DNA of 32,901 bases from Flavobacteriales bacterium (GTDB lineage: Bacteria > Bacteroidota > Bacteroidia > Flavobacteriales > Flavobacteriaceae), in contig JAMONO010000096.1 of NCBI GenBank assembly GCA_027065715.1, positions 1 through 32,901 of the forward strand, given 5' to 3'. This document shows, piece after piece, positions 9,141-17,049 of the stretch. The notes beneath the pieces were generated by a model. The model ran no database searches. It was not told where the DNA came from and was given only the letters and a program-made list of their open reading frames with translations. The translations under genes and the position numbers were made by a program. Position 1 is the first letter of the stretch. Every line of letters starts with the position of its first letter.

Positions 9141-9156
9141 TAACTTTGCAAAGTTA
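9141..9156. promoter_or_regulatory. Palindromic divergent promoter core TAACTTTG/CAAAGTTA
   Basis: This 16-base perfect palindrome consists of two TAnnTTTG boxes back to back, one on each strand. The plus-strand box (9141-9148) lies 24 bases before the first ATG of the three-gene secreted cassette. The minus-strand box (9149-9156) points at uvrC, whose ATG is at 9093. The -33 elements are weak on both sides. Polymerase could probably occupy only one direction at a time. Confidence 0.55.
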
Positions 9157-9172
9157 ACAACAATAAACAAAT

Positions 9173-9958
9173 ATGATGAACAAATATATTTTACTTTTGA
9201 CAAGCATATTAATACCCCTGCTCGGCAGTTCGCAATTTGACGATGAAATGTCATCAACCGAACTATACGACAAAGCCGTTGATATGGGCGTTTATGTGCA
9301 AATGTTAGCCAAAGACAAGCTATATTTAATCAATAACTTGAAAAAAGAACAAGCCGGTGTCGAACTCGACTACGCTTTGGCAAAAATGGCCGAAAACATC
9401 AATGATGTCGATTTGAGCGAAGCTAATCCGAAAATTACTCAGCAACTATCCAACGTCAAAAAAGTTTGGGCAAAATTCAATCCAAAAGTAACCCAAAATC
9501 TAACTCCCAAAGAATTTACCAATCTATACTTCGAAGTCAATACTTTTGACCGGTTGCTTTCGGATTTGGTCGAAAAAATGAAGATAAACTACCAGTTGCC
9601 TCAAAAGGAAATCGAAAAATACGATGCCATACAACAACTTCGTAAGTTAATACAAAAAATAAGTTTAAGTTATTACGCCAATTATTTGGGACTAAGCAAA
9701 AGTTTTTCGCACGAATATCAAAAAAATATCGAAAGTGTCGATAAATTTATCAAAGAAAAAAGCAACTTGTTCTTAAACGACCCCATAGCCGAAAAACAAT
9801 TTTCGGACGTTATATTGGATTGGAATTTTTTTAGAGCCAATTTGTTGCACGACGAAATTCAAAATCCCAAAACCATTTTCAGTCTGAGCACTTCTATCGA
9901 TTACAAATTGAAAACCATCAAGGATAATTATATCAAAAAATTAAATCAAGGATTTTAA
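9173..9958 (+). CDS. Secreted helical protein with two PilJ-like units (cassette gene 1)
   Basis: I do not recognise a named gene. The 261-residue product has a signal peptide (MMNKYILLLTSILIPLLGSS) and is then almost all predicted helix. Two halves look alike. Unit one (about 30-108) has VQMLAKDKLYLINNLKK and ends VKKVWAKFNPKV with Trp99. Unit two (about 150-226) has LRKLIQKISLSYYANYLGL and ends VILDWNFFRANL with Trp217. The pattern, a helix resembling MLSQ-type motifs and a Trp in the last helix, recalls the PilJ-type N-terminal sensor domain; that assignment is from memory. The ATG could also be the second one, 3 bases later. It is first of three tandem paralogues, 14 bases before the next, and likely periplasmic. 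Confidence 0.8.
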   Translation: MMNKYILLLTSILIPLLGSSQFDDEMSSTELYDKAVDMGVYVQMLAKDKLYLINNLKKEQAGVELDYALAKMAENINDVDLSEANPKITQQLSNVKKVWAKFNPKVTQNLTPKEFTNLYFEVNTFDRLLSDLVEKMKINYQLPQKEIEKYDAIQQLRKLIQKISLSYYANYLGLSKSFSHEYQKNIESVDKFIKEKSNLFLNDPIAEKQFSDVILDWNFFRANLLHDEIQNPKTIFSLSTSIDYKLKTIKDNYIKKLNQGF

Positions 9959-9972
9959 AAAAACAAAGATTT

Positions 9973-10752
9973 ATGAAAAAATATTTACTGCTTTTTATCA
10001 CGATACTGACATTGTCTTTTGACGGAAAGGCGCAAATTGATGATAATCCTATCTATATATTGAGCGAAAAATTATATCAAAACGAGATGCTTGCCAATCG
10101 TTTTTTTAAGAACTTTGTTTTTATCAAAACCAATACGTTTAAAAAGAAAGCCCTATTGGATATGGATAAAAGTTTGGCAAAATTTGACGATAATTTGTCT
10201 TACATAATTTTGCATCTGCCCGAAAACAAAGATGCACAAGAAAATTTTATCAAACTTCAAAATTTTTGGAACCTTTACCGCATAGCCATAACCAACTATG
10301 AGCAAAAAAACTATAAATCTTTAATTAACAAAACCCGTAAATTTAATAAGATGCTTGTCAAACTTACGAGTAGCGTATTGCACAAGCACCCGAAATATGC
10401 ACATCACAAAAAAATGATGGAAATGGCACAACATGTTGCCGACAATCAAAAAAATATTGATAATATTGCCATAGCTTATGTGCTTAAAGGCGGTTTGGAA
10501 ATGGAAGATGCTTACAACTATTTCGATATAAGTTTCGGCGATTTGAAAAAAGGCTTAAAAAAATTGGGCAAAAATAAAACAATTGCCGCCAAAGCCACCG
10601 GTATTGTAAACGATCTTCGCATCACTTTGGAAAGCATCAAAGATCTGTATGACAAGGACGGATATAAGCCTAAAATGATGTTTTCCAACATAAACAATTA
10701 TGCCAAAAAATCGTTTAAACTCCTCGATTTTATCATTAACAATTTAAAGTAA
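9973..10752 (+). CDS. Secreted helical protein, cassette gene 2 (PilJ-like)
   Basis: The 259-residue product has a signal peptide (MKKYLLLFITILTLSFDGKA, cut before QIDDNP) and a helical, Lys-rich mature part. It shares length and layout with its neighbours. Unit one has LANRFFKNFVFIKTNTFKK and ends KLQNFWNLYRIAI with Trp99, the same position as in gene 1. Unit two has MAQHVADNQKNIDNIAIAYV and ends IVNDLRITLESIKDL, where the Trp is replaced by a Leu. Sequence identity to the neighbours is low, so these are old duplicates. It has no catalytic motif. The gap to gene 3 is 7 bases. A ligand-binding or scaffolding role is possible but unsupported. Confidence 0.8.
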   Translation: MKKYLLLFITILTLSFDGKAQIDDNPIYILSEKLYQNEMLANRFFKNFVFIKTNTFKKKALLDMDKSLAKFDDNLSYIILHLPENKDAQENFIKLQNFWNLYRIAITNYEQKNYKSLINKTRKFNKMLVKLTSSVLHKHPKYAHHKKMMEMAQHVADNQKNIDNIAIAYVLKGGLEMEDAYNYFDISFGDLKKGLKKLGKNKTIAAKATGIVNDLRITLESIKDLYDKDGYKPKMMFSNINNYAKKSFKLLDFIINNLK

Positions 10753-10759
10753 ATTCAAT

Positions 10760-11551
10760 ATGAAAAAATTATATGTCTTAGGAATATTTTTATTACTTAC
10801 CCGAACGGGAATTGCCCAATACGAAGAGGTAATCGATGTAAGTGATGCTTTGCAGAGTACCCTTGACCTGCGTACTTCGGCAGTCAAAATTATCAAAGAT
10901 TATTTGTATCGGGGATTAAAAGTTAATTACGTATCCAAAGAAAACGACGAAAACCTTTCAAACGGCGAAATCAGTTTGCTGCGACTCGAAATTTATGCAC
11001 AAGATCACCCCGAACTGTCTGACAAAGTGAATAAATTAAAACAACAATGGAAAAAATTGCGTAACCTTGCCATACACAAGCCCAAACGCGAAAAAATGAA
11101 AGTGCTCTTGCCAAGTTTAAAAAGATTTCTAAATACAACAGACCAATTAATCGGAGCTATTAAAAAAACCGATAGCATCAATATCATAAACTACCAACAT
11201 GCATCTAACGAAATGGAGGTATTGGCACAACAATTGGCATTTTTATACGGTATGAAAGTAGCCGGAATTGTCGATCCTACTTTAAATCACGAAATTGAAC
11301 AATGTCAAAAAGATTTTCAAAAAAACTTGGACGAAACTTTTTTTTCGGGCGAAAACACCATTGACATAACCCGTTCGTTAAAAGCCATACAAGCCGATTG
11401 GCAAATGGCAAAACAAACAGCACGTCAAGGAACCAATGAACGATTTTTAAATACCATATATATATTAATGAACAAAATCAGTGATGAATCGCGCAAAGCC
11501 GCGCTACTCTATCAAGAAAAAGCCAAAGAAGAATTAAAAAAGAAAAAATAA
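10760..11551 (+). CDS. Secreted helical protein, cassette gene 3 (PilJ-like)
   Basis: The 263-residue product starts with a signal peptide (MKKLYVLGIFLLLTRTGIAQ) and is otherwise helical. Unit one has TSAVKIIKDYLYRGLKVNYV and ends NKLKQQWKKLRNLA with Trp97. Unit two has EMEVLAQQLAFLYGMKVAG and ends LKAIQADWQMAKQTARQ with Trp214. The Trp positions agree with genes 1 and 2 to within a few residues. The C-terminus is charged (KEELKKKK) with no anchor or sorting domain, so a soluble periplasmic protein is likely. A strong terminator follows 23 bases after the stop, closing the transcription unit. No function is recognised. Confidence 0.8.
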   Translation: MKKLYVLGIFLLLTRTGIAQYEEVIDVSDALQSTLDLRTSAVKIIKDYLYRGLKVNYVSKENDENLSNGEISLLRLEIYAQDHPELSDKVNKLKQQWKKLRNLAIHKPKREKMKVLLPSLKRFLNTTDQLIGAIKKTDSINIINYQHASNEMEVLAQQLAFLYGMKVAGIVDPTLNHEIEQCQKDFQKNLDETFFSGENTIDITRSLKAIQADWQMAKQTARQGTNERFLNTIYILMNKISDESRKAALLYQEKAKEELKKKK

Positions 11552-11574
11552 CATTGTTTTATTACAAATATTGT

Positions 11575-11600
11575 AAAAGCTGCCCTGCGGGCAGCTTTTT
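11575..11600 (+). terminator. Rho-independent terminator after the three-gene cassette
   Basis: An 11-base perfect stem, AAAAGCTGCCC paired with GGGCAGCTTTT around a TGC loop, is followed by a T run. It lies 23 bases after the stop of cassette gene 3 and before the promoter of the transglutaminase pair. Confidence 0.92.
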
Positions 11601-11636
11601 CTCTCTCAAATTGTGGTATTGTTTAAAATAATAACT

Positions 11637-11644
11637 TATATTTG
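11637..11644 (+). promoter_or_regulatory. Bacteroidota -7 box TATATTTG for the transglutaminase pair
   Basis: This is a perfect TAnnTTTG match 19 bases before the ATG at 11664. TTG triplets at 11611 and 11619 could serve as the -33 element, with 23 or 15 bases between. Together with the terminator just upstream it separates this operon from the cassette before it. Confidence 0.65.
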
Positions 11645-11663
11645 AAGAAAAAACATAAAAACA

Positions 11664-13559
11664 ATGTTTCGCAATCTTATTATCAGACTGTTTTTATTTG
11701 TATCTTTTCTTCTCAATGCACAAACAATTCCACAAATTCCTGATTCTTTAAAAACACATGCCGATGCAGTTGTAATTTATTCCGATGAAACGATTAACTA
11801 TACACCTCAAAAAATGATTATTCAAGTCAAAGAACAAATAATCATTTACAACAAACAAGCCGGCAATTTAGCCAATCTATCATTAGGCTATGACAACTAC
11901 ACCAAAATATTAAAAGCACAACTTACCTATTCGAGACCGGATGGAAAACTGCTCAAAAAAGTATCAAAAAAAGATTTTAAAGATTACAGCGCTTCCGGTA
12001 ACGGAACTTTATATACGGATTATCGTATAAAAAATTATCGATACATACCCGTTACTTTTCCTTTTGTTGTTACCAAAGAATACAAAATACAAACATCAAA
12101 TACAGCTTTTATACCTACATGGAACCCTTACCCTGGGTACGATGTGGGGATTATATCCAATCGGTATATATTTAAATACATGCCGGATATAAAAATATTT
12201 AAGCAAGAACAAAATTTACAAAAATTTAAAATTGAAAAAAACATAAAATTAGGAGAAATTACCTACACTGCCGTCAATTTATCTCCCATAACTTACGAAC
12301 CTTTATCACCTCCGTTTGATGCCTTATCACCTCATGTAAAACTCACAGCCAACCGTTTTAAACTTGCCGGTGTGCCGGCACAAATAAATAATTGGAACGA
12401 TTTCGGTCGGTGGATGTCAACCCAATTGCTGTCCGGAAGAAATAAACTCCCCGCCAAAACCGTGCAAGAAATACAAAACCTGGTAAGAGGTATTAACGAC
12501 CCCGTAAAAAGAGCCGAAAAAGTTTATGAATACGTGCAAAATAAAACCAGATATATTGATATAGCCATAGGAATAGGCGGCTGGCAACCCATGAGTGCCG
12601 AAAAAGTTGATCAATTGGGTTACGGTGACTGCAAAGCTTTAACCAACTATACCAAATCACTTATGGATATAGCACAAGTCCCTGCCATATATACAATTGC
12701 CTATGCCGGCTCACAACCCAAAGATATTGATACGGATTTGATAGGCATGCAAGGTAATCATGTTTTTTTGTGTTTGCCACAGCCCAAGGACACCATTTGG
12801 CTTGAATGCACCAGTCAAAAAATACCTTTCGGATTTATCAACGGTTTTACCGATAACCGCAAAGTATTGACCATTAAACCCAAAGGAGGAAAAATTGTCA
12901 AAACCAAAACATTTTTGGCAGAAGACAATTTAAGTGTAAACCAAGCTGAAATATTTTTTGACGAAAAAGGAAATTTTAAGGCCCAAATCAATATCAAAAG
13001 TTACGGCACCCAATACGATAACCACTTAGGATATTTGGACGGACTAACCAATCGGGAACTAAAAGAAAAATACCAATATCTGTATAACGACCTTAAAAAA
13101 CTCGAATTTCAAAATATACAAATCACCAATAATAAAAGAGAAAACGTTTTTGAAGAAAAACTCAAATTGTCAGCTCAAAATTATGCAGAAACAACAGCCA
13201 AAGGAGACCTTATTTTGATGCCTAATGTCTTTAACCGCAACACTTATGTGCCCCCCAAAGTTAAAAACCGAAAAACAGACTTTGTCATAAAAAACGGTTA
13301 TCAAGACAAAGATATTTATACCATTCACCTCCCTGCAAGCTTTAAGTTAAACCAACTCCCCGACAATAAGCTCATAAAAACAAGCTTCGGTCAATATGAA
13401 TTAAGCTATAAAAAAATTGACGAACACAATTTTATATATCAACGAAAATTTACCTTATACAATGGAACTTATTCCAAAGACCAATATGTAGCATACCGTA
13501 AGTTTAGAAAAAAAATAAAAAAACTGGAAAAACAAAAAATAATCATTAAAATATTATGA
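11664..13559 (+). CDS. DUF3857 / transglutaminase-like exported protein (catalytic motif Cys and His present)
   Basis: The 631-residue product has a signal peptide (FLFVSFLLNAQ, cut near residue 20). A DUF3857 beta-sandwich region covers roughly residues 40-210. A transglutaminase-like domain covers about 265-390. The catalytic Cys is in GYGDCKALTNY (Cys323) and the His in GNHVFLCL (His366). The third position is WLECTSQ, a Glu (381) where classical triads have Asp; I recall this form in Bacteroidota homologues. A third, DUF3858-like beta domain fills the C-terminus. It is probably periplasmic or outer-membrane associated; the reaction, protein cross-linking or an amidase-like one, is unknown. 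Its stop overlaps the next start by 4 bases. Confidence 0.85.
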   Translation: MFRNLIIRLFLFVSFLLNAQTIPQIPDSLKTHADAVVIYSDETINYTPQKMIIQVKEQIIIYNKQAGNLANLSLGYDNYTKILKAQLTYSRPDGKLLKKVSKKDFKDYSASGNGTLYTDYRIKNYRYIPVTFPFVVTKEYKIQTSNTAFIPTWNPYPGYDVGIISNRYIFKYMPDIKIFKQEQNLQKFKIEKNIKLGEITYTAVNLSPITYEPLSPPFDALSPHVKLTANRFKLAGVPAQINNWNDFGRWMSTQLLSGRNKLPAKTVQEIQNLVRGINDPVKRAEKVYEYVQNKTRYIDIAIGIGGWQPMSAEKVDQLGYGDCKALTNYTKSLMDIAQVPAIYTIAYAGSQPKDIDTDLIGMQGNHVFLCLPQPKDTIWLECTSQKIPFGFINGFTDNRKVLTIKPKGGKIVKTKTFLAEDNLSVNQAEIFFDEKGNFKAQINIKSYGTQYDNHLGYLDGLTNRELKEKYQYLYNDLKKLEFQNIQITNNKRENVFEEKLKLSAQNYAETTAKGDLILMPNVFNRNTYVPPKVKNRKTDFVIKNGYQDKDIYTIHLPASFKLNQLPDNKLIKTSFGQYELSYKKIDEHNFIYQRKFTLYNGTYSKDQYVAYRKFRKKIKKLEKQKIIIKIL

Positions 13560-15571
13560 AAAATACACTTTTAACCATATTGCTGTTTTTTATCATCGGA
13601 ACCGAAATCAGTTGGGCACAAAAACCCAAATTCGGTCATGTAAACCGTAAAGAACTAAGCGAAAAAAAATTCGTTCAAGACACCAGTGTCAATGCCCGTA
13701 TCCTATACTACGAACGCATTGCCTATTTTGATTTCTCAACCAATGAAGGTTTGGTATTAAAGGAAGACCACTATATGCGTATCAAAATTTACAACAAAAG
13801 CGGATATGATTATGCAACACATTCAATACCATTGTATCATGACAGCCATACCAAAGAACGTATTATGCGATTAAAAGCCTTTACCTATAATTTGATAAAC
13901 GGAAAAATTGTTAAAAACAAATTGAGCAAAAAAAATATTTTTAATGAAAAGACCAACAATCATTACAATCAGGTTAAATTCACCATGCCCAATATAAAAC
14001 CCGGTTCGATTGTTGAGTGGAAATATACATTTGTTACCCCGTTTGCCGAGACCATGAACCCTTTTGTTATTCAACGAGACATACCTGTCAAACAAGTCTA
14101 TTTCAAGATCAAAGTGCCCGAGTTTTTGGGTTATCGTCCCATTATCAAAGGATATTTGCCAGTTCAAATTAAAAAAAGCACCAATAGCCGGAGCATGACA
14201 TTTTACAGTAATGTTCGAACAGGCGGAGTAGGATTTACTCCGGTTGAACATTCCACTAAAAGAACCGAAATCAGTTTTACCGAAACGGTTTATGAAATTA
14301 ACAAAACCAATATACCTGCTCTCAAAGACGAACCCTTGTCAGGCAATATCGACAATTATCGTTCGGCTATTTTAATGGAACTTTATTACCTGGATTATCC
14401 GGGTGAACCCCGCAAAATGTTGGCCGTAACATGGGAAGATGTTGCCAAAGAAACCTTTAAAGAAAGTAAATTCGGCGGACAATTAAAGAAAAAAAATTAT
14501 CTAAAAACAGACCTCAAACACCTGGCAAATTTAAAAGATGAAGAAAAAATTACAGCAGTTCTCGAATTTGCCAAGAAAAAGGTAAAATGGAATAAAGAAT
14601 ATGGCTACCGAACCCAAAAAGGCGTAGTAAAAGCTTATAAAACAGGCACCGGCAACGTAGCTGATGTAAACCTGAATTTGATCAATATGTTAAATGTTGT
14701 CGGACTGGAAGCTACTCCCGTATTGGTGAGCACCGTATCAAACGGTATCCCGATTTTTCCAACCCGTAGCGGATTTAACTATGTCATTGCAGCCGTTAAA
14801 ATGAATAACAAGTGGATACTACTCGATGCCACCGAAAAAAACTCCATACCCAATGTGTTGCCCGAAAGAACTTTAAATTTTCAAGGCAGATTAATTCACA
14901 ACGACGGCTCTTCCGAAGCAATTGAGTTATTCCCGAATTTTTTTAGTTCAAAATTAAGAAACGTTTCGGTTAAATTAAATGACGACAATGAAATAGAAGG
15001 CTTACTTTTTAATCGTTATGACAATTATTTTGCCATGAAAAACCGAATAAAACTACAAAACAAAAGAGCCGACGAAATTAAACAATGGTTTCAAAACCAT
15101 TATGACGATTTGGATATTGTCCAATCCCAAATAAAAAATTTAGATAACCCCTACCAAAACATCAAAGAAAAAGTGCAGTTTGAAACGGACAATTTTGTAG
15201 AAAACATTGAAGGTAAAATATACATAACCCCGTTATTGACTTGGCGCTTTGAAAACAACCCGTTTAAATCCAAAGAAAGAAAATTTCCCGTTTTCTTCAA
15301 ATTTCCTCATATATTATCGTCAACAATCAATTGGACTATCCCCGATAAATACGAGATAGAACAAATACCCGAAAATGCCAATTACACTTTTGGCGACAAA
15401 ATTGGTTCTTTTGATTACCAAATACTAAAAAATGGCAATAAACTGAATATAAAAAGTAATTTCATTATAAATTATTCCGTTATCCCCGAAGAGGATTACC
15501 AAGCACTCAAAGAGTTTATGGACAAAGTAATTTCAAAACAAAATGAAAAAATTGTTTTAAGAGAAAAATAA
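13556..15571 (+). CDS. DUF3857 / degenerate transglutaminase exported protein (catalytic Cys and His replaced)
   Basis: The 671-residue product has a signal peptide (LLTILLFFIIGTEISWAQ). The same layout as its upstream partner follows: an N-terminal DUF3857 region (MRIKIYNKSGYDYATHSI, IKPGSIVEWKYTF), a transglutaminase-like domain near 330-430, and a C-terminal beta domain. In the active-site motifs GTGNVADVNLNLINML has Val368 where GDC has Cys, and SGFNYVIAAV has Tyr409 where the His should be. Only the Asp of ILLDATEKN (424) remains. It should therefore be a pseudoenzyme. The ATGA overlap with the upstream gene points to coupled translation and perhaps a complex between the two; the complex is inference. 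Confidence 0.85.
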   Translation: MKNTLLTILLFFIIGTEISWAQKPKFGHVNRKELSEKKFVQDTSVNARILYYERIAYFDFSTNEGLVLKEDHYMRIKIYNKSGYDYATHSIPLYHDSHTKERIMRLKAFTYNLINGKIVKNKLSKKNIFNEKTNNHYNQVKFTMPNIKPGSIVEWKYTFVTPFAETMNPFVIQRDIPVKQVYFKIKVPEFLGYRPIIKGYLPVQIKKSTNSRSMTFYSNVRTGGVGFTPVEHSTKRTEISFTETVYEINKTNIPALKDEPLSGNIDNYRSAILMELYYLDYPGEPRKMLAVTWEDVAKETFKESKFGGQLKKKNYLKTDLKHLANLKDEEKITAVLEFAKKKVKWNKEYGYRTQKGVVKAYKTGTGNVADVNLNLINMLNVVGLEATPVLVSTVSNGIPIFPTRSGFNYVIAAVKMNNKWILLDATEKNSIPNVLPERTLNFQGRLIHNDGSSEAIELFPNFFSSKLRNVSVKLNDDNEIEGLLFNRYDNYFAMKNRIKLQNKRADEIKQWFQNHYDDLDIVQSQIKNLDNPYQNIKEKVQFETDNFVENIEGKIYITPLLTWRFENNPFKSKERKFPVFFKFPHILSSTINWTIPDKYEIEQIPENANYTFGDKIGSFDYQILKNGNKLNIKSNFIINYSVIPEEDYQALKEFMDKVISKQNEKIVLREK

Positions 15572-15654
15572 TATTTTTGTATAATAATTAGCAACACTCA
15601 AAAATTCAATAAGTAAACACAAAAAAATATTAGACATTTTATTAAATTAACAAA

Positions 15655-16905
15655 TTATATTTTTATCAATTTATACATTATTTTCGGGTGTCGGGTATCG
15701 GTATTTACCCAAGCAATCAAAAGTGTGTTGTCAAAAGCCGTTATCACCGCATGGTTATTGTTTGTTTCGGGTTTACTTATTTCTTTTATAGTGATTTTAC
15801 CATCTTTGGTTAAGGTATTTAATACAATTTTATAGTATCCTTTTCCGTTTTGTTCATAATACTCTTCATATACTCTATAAAAATTTCCTTTGGCAGCTGT
15901 CATTTGCGGATGCCTGCCTTCGACGGAAATTTTTTGACGAGACAAAAAACCGTTTTGACGACGAGTTGTAAAAAACAAACCGGGCTCATTGTGTGCCGCC
16001 GTAAACCAAATTGCCCCCAAACTTTCTCCATTATATGCCAAAGAAGGTCCCGTATGCGGACAACCGTAGATATGCCAATTGTCTTTACTGATAGGTTCGG
16101 GAACCGAAAAACTGCGAAGACTGTCTTTTGAAACCAAATAATACATATCTCTGATTTCGGTTTGCCCGTAACCGTCAAAACCCGTTTCATCTGGTTCAAT
16201 CAAATTGCGATAAGCAATATTAATATATCCGCGTTCATCGACATACAGTTCGGTTCGACAACACTCACAAGTTGAAAAAGCTACCGGTTTTTGTATTGAA
16301 AATCTGTTTAACGAATCACTTTTTGCCACATACAAAGTTTTTCCACGTTTTTTACTCCTACTGTCAAGCCAAATAAGCCCCATATTATTATCGGGCAAAA
16401 CGGTTATATCATAAAATGATTGACTGGTTGAAACAGTATCCTTCACCAATTTAAACTGTTTTGACCAAGTATTGCCTTTGTCTTTTGAAAAAACATAATA
16501 AATGTGCCCGCCAAATCGTGTTTTATCATCTTTTGATTTTTTTCGATACACGGCAAACAATGTTCCGTCCGGTTTTATTCCAACCTTTGCCATACTTTCG
16601 GCATGCATTTGCAAACCTTTTGAACCCGGTACGGTTTTTATGCTGTCAAATTTGCGTGTTTTAGTATCAAAAATCGCATATTTTAACAAATTGTTTCTTT
16701 TGTTATGTGCGTCCCATTCCGTCCAGTTCAATACAATATTGGTTCCGTTGTTAAACAAAAAGGGAGCTTCCGAATTATGTTCCAAATCGGTAAAAACAAA
16801 AATTGTATTTTCTGTCTGTCCATGTTTTTTAATGGTTTTTAAATTATTTTGACGACAGTTTAAAAACAATAATATTACCAATAAATACCATATTCTTTTT
16901 TTCAT
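15655..16905 (-). CDS. Asp-box (BNR) beta-propeller lipoprotein with CxCC and CPH motifs
   Basis: The 416-residue product has a lipoprotein signal, LLFLNC with Cys17. The mature part looks like a six-bladed sialidase-type propeller. A textbook Asp-box, SKDKGNTW, lies at 140-147, and other blades show LPDNNMGLIWLDSRS and YNGESLGAIWFTAAH. The sialidase catalytic Arg triad is not evident, so I do not call it a sialidase. Two motifs stand out: CECCR (Cys213, 215, 216) and GCPHTGPS (Cys282, His284). These could bind a soft metal or form disulfides. It lies 144 bases downstream of a TonB receptor on the same strand, which suggests a surface partner of that receptor. Confidence 0.75.
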   Translation of the reverse strand: MKKRIWYLLVILLFLNCRQNNLKTIKKHGQTENTIFVFTDLEHNSEAPFLFNNGTNIVLNWTEWDAHNKRNNLLKYAIFDTKTRKFDSIKTVPGSKGLQMHAESMAKVGIKPDGTLFAVYRKKSKDDKTRFGGHIYYVFSKDKGNTWSKQFKLVKDTVSTSQSFYDITVLPDNNMGLIWLDSRSKKRGKTLYVAKSDSLNRFSIQKPVAFSTCECCRTELYVDERGYINIAYRNLIEPDETGFDGYGQTEIRDMYYLVSKDSLRSFSVPEPISKDNWHIYGCPHTGPSLAYNGESLGAIWFTAAHNEPGLFFTTRRQNGFLSRQKISVEGRHPQMTAAKGNFYRVYEEYYEQNGKGYYKIVLNTLTKDGKITIKEISKPETNNNHAVITAFDNTLLIAWVNTDTRHPKIMYKLIKI

Positions 16906-16929
16906 TTTTCTGAATTTTTATTTTAAAAA

Positions 16930-17031
16930 AGGCTGTTTTAAAAGTGCCTTTTAATATCGACAAGCAAATTTCAAATCTTAGACGAAATCGGTATTAGAAA
17001 TAATTGAAAATCCGATCTTTTAAAACAGCCT
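16930..17031. repeat. 15-base perfect inverted repeat between TonB receptor 2 and the Asp-box lipoprotein
   Basis: AGGCTGTTTTAAAAG (16930-16944) is repeated in reverse complement as CTTTTAAAACAGCCT (17017-17031), with 72 bases between the arms. It fills most of the 144-base intergenic gap, beginning 19 bases after the receptor stop on the minus strand. It could form a long stem acting as a partial terminator or a 3' stabiliser. It could also be a small mobile repeat. The inner sequence shows no ORF. Confidence 0.8.
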
Positions 17032-17049
17032 CATACAAGCATTATTTAA

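Noticed and set aside
15655-16905. Sialidase function for the Asp-box lipoprotein
   Set aside because: Asp-boxes occur in many propellers, and I could not find the catalytic Arg triad or the Tyr/Glu pair.
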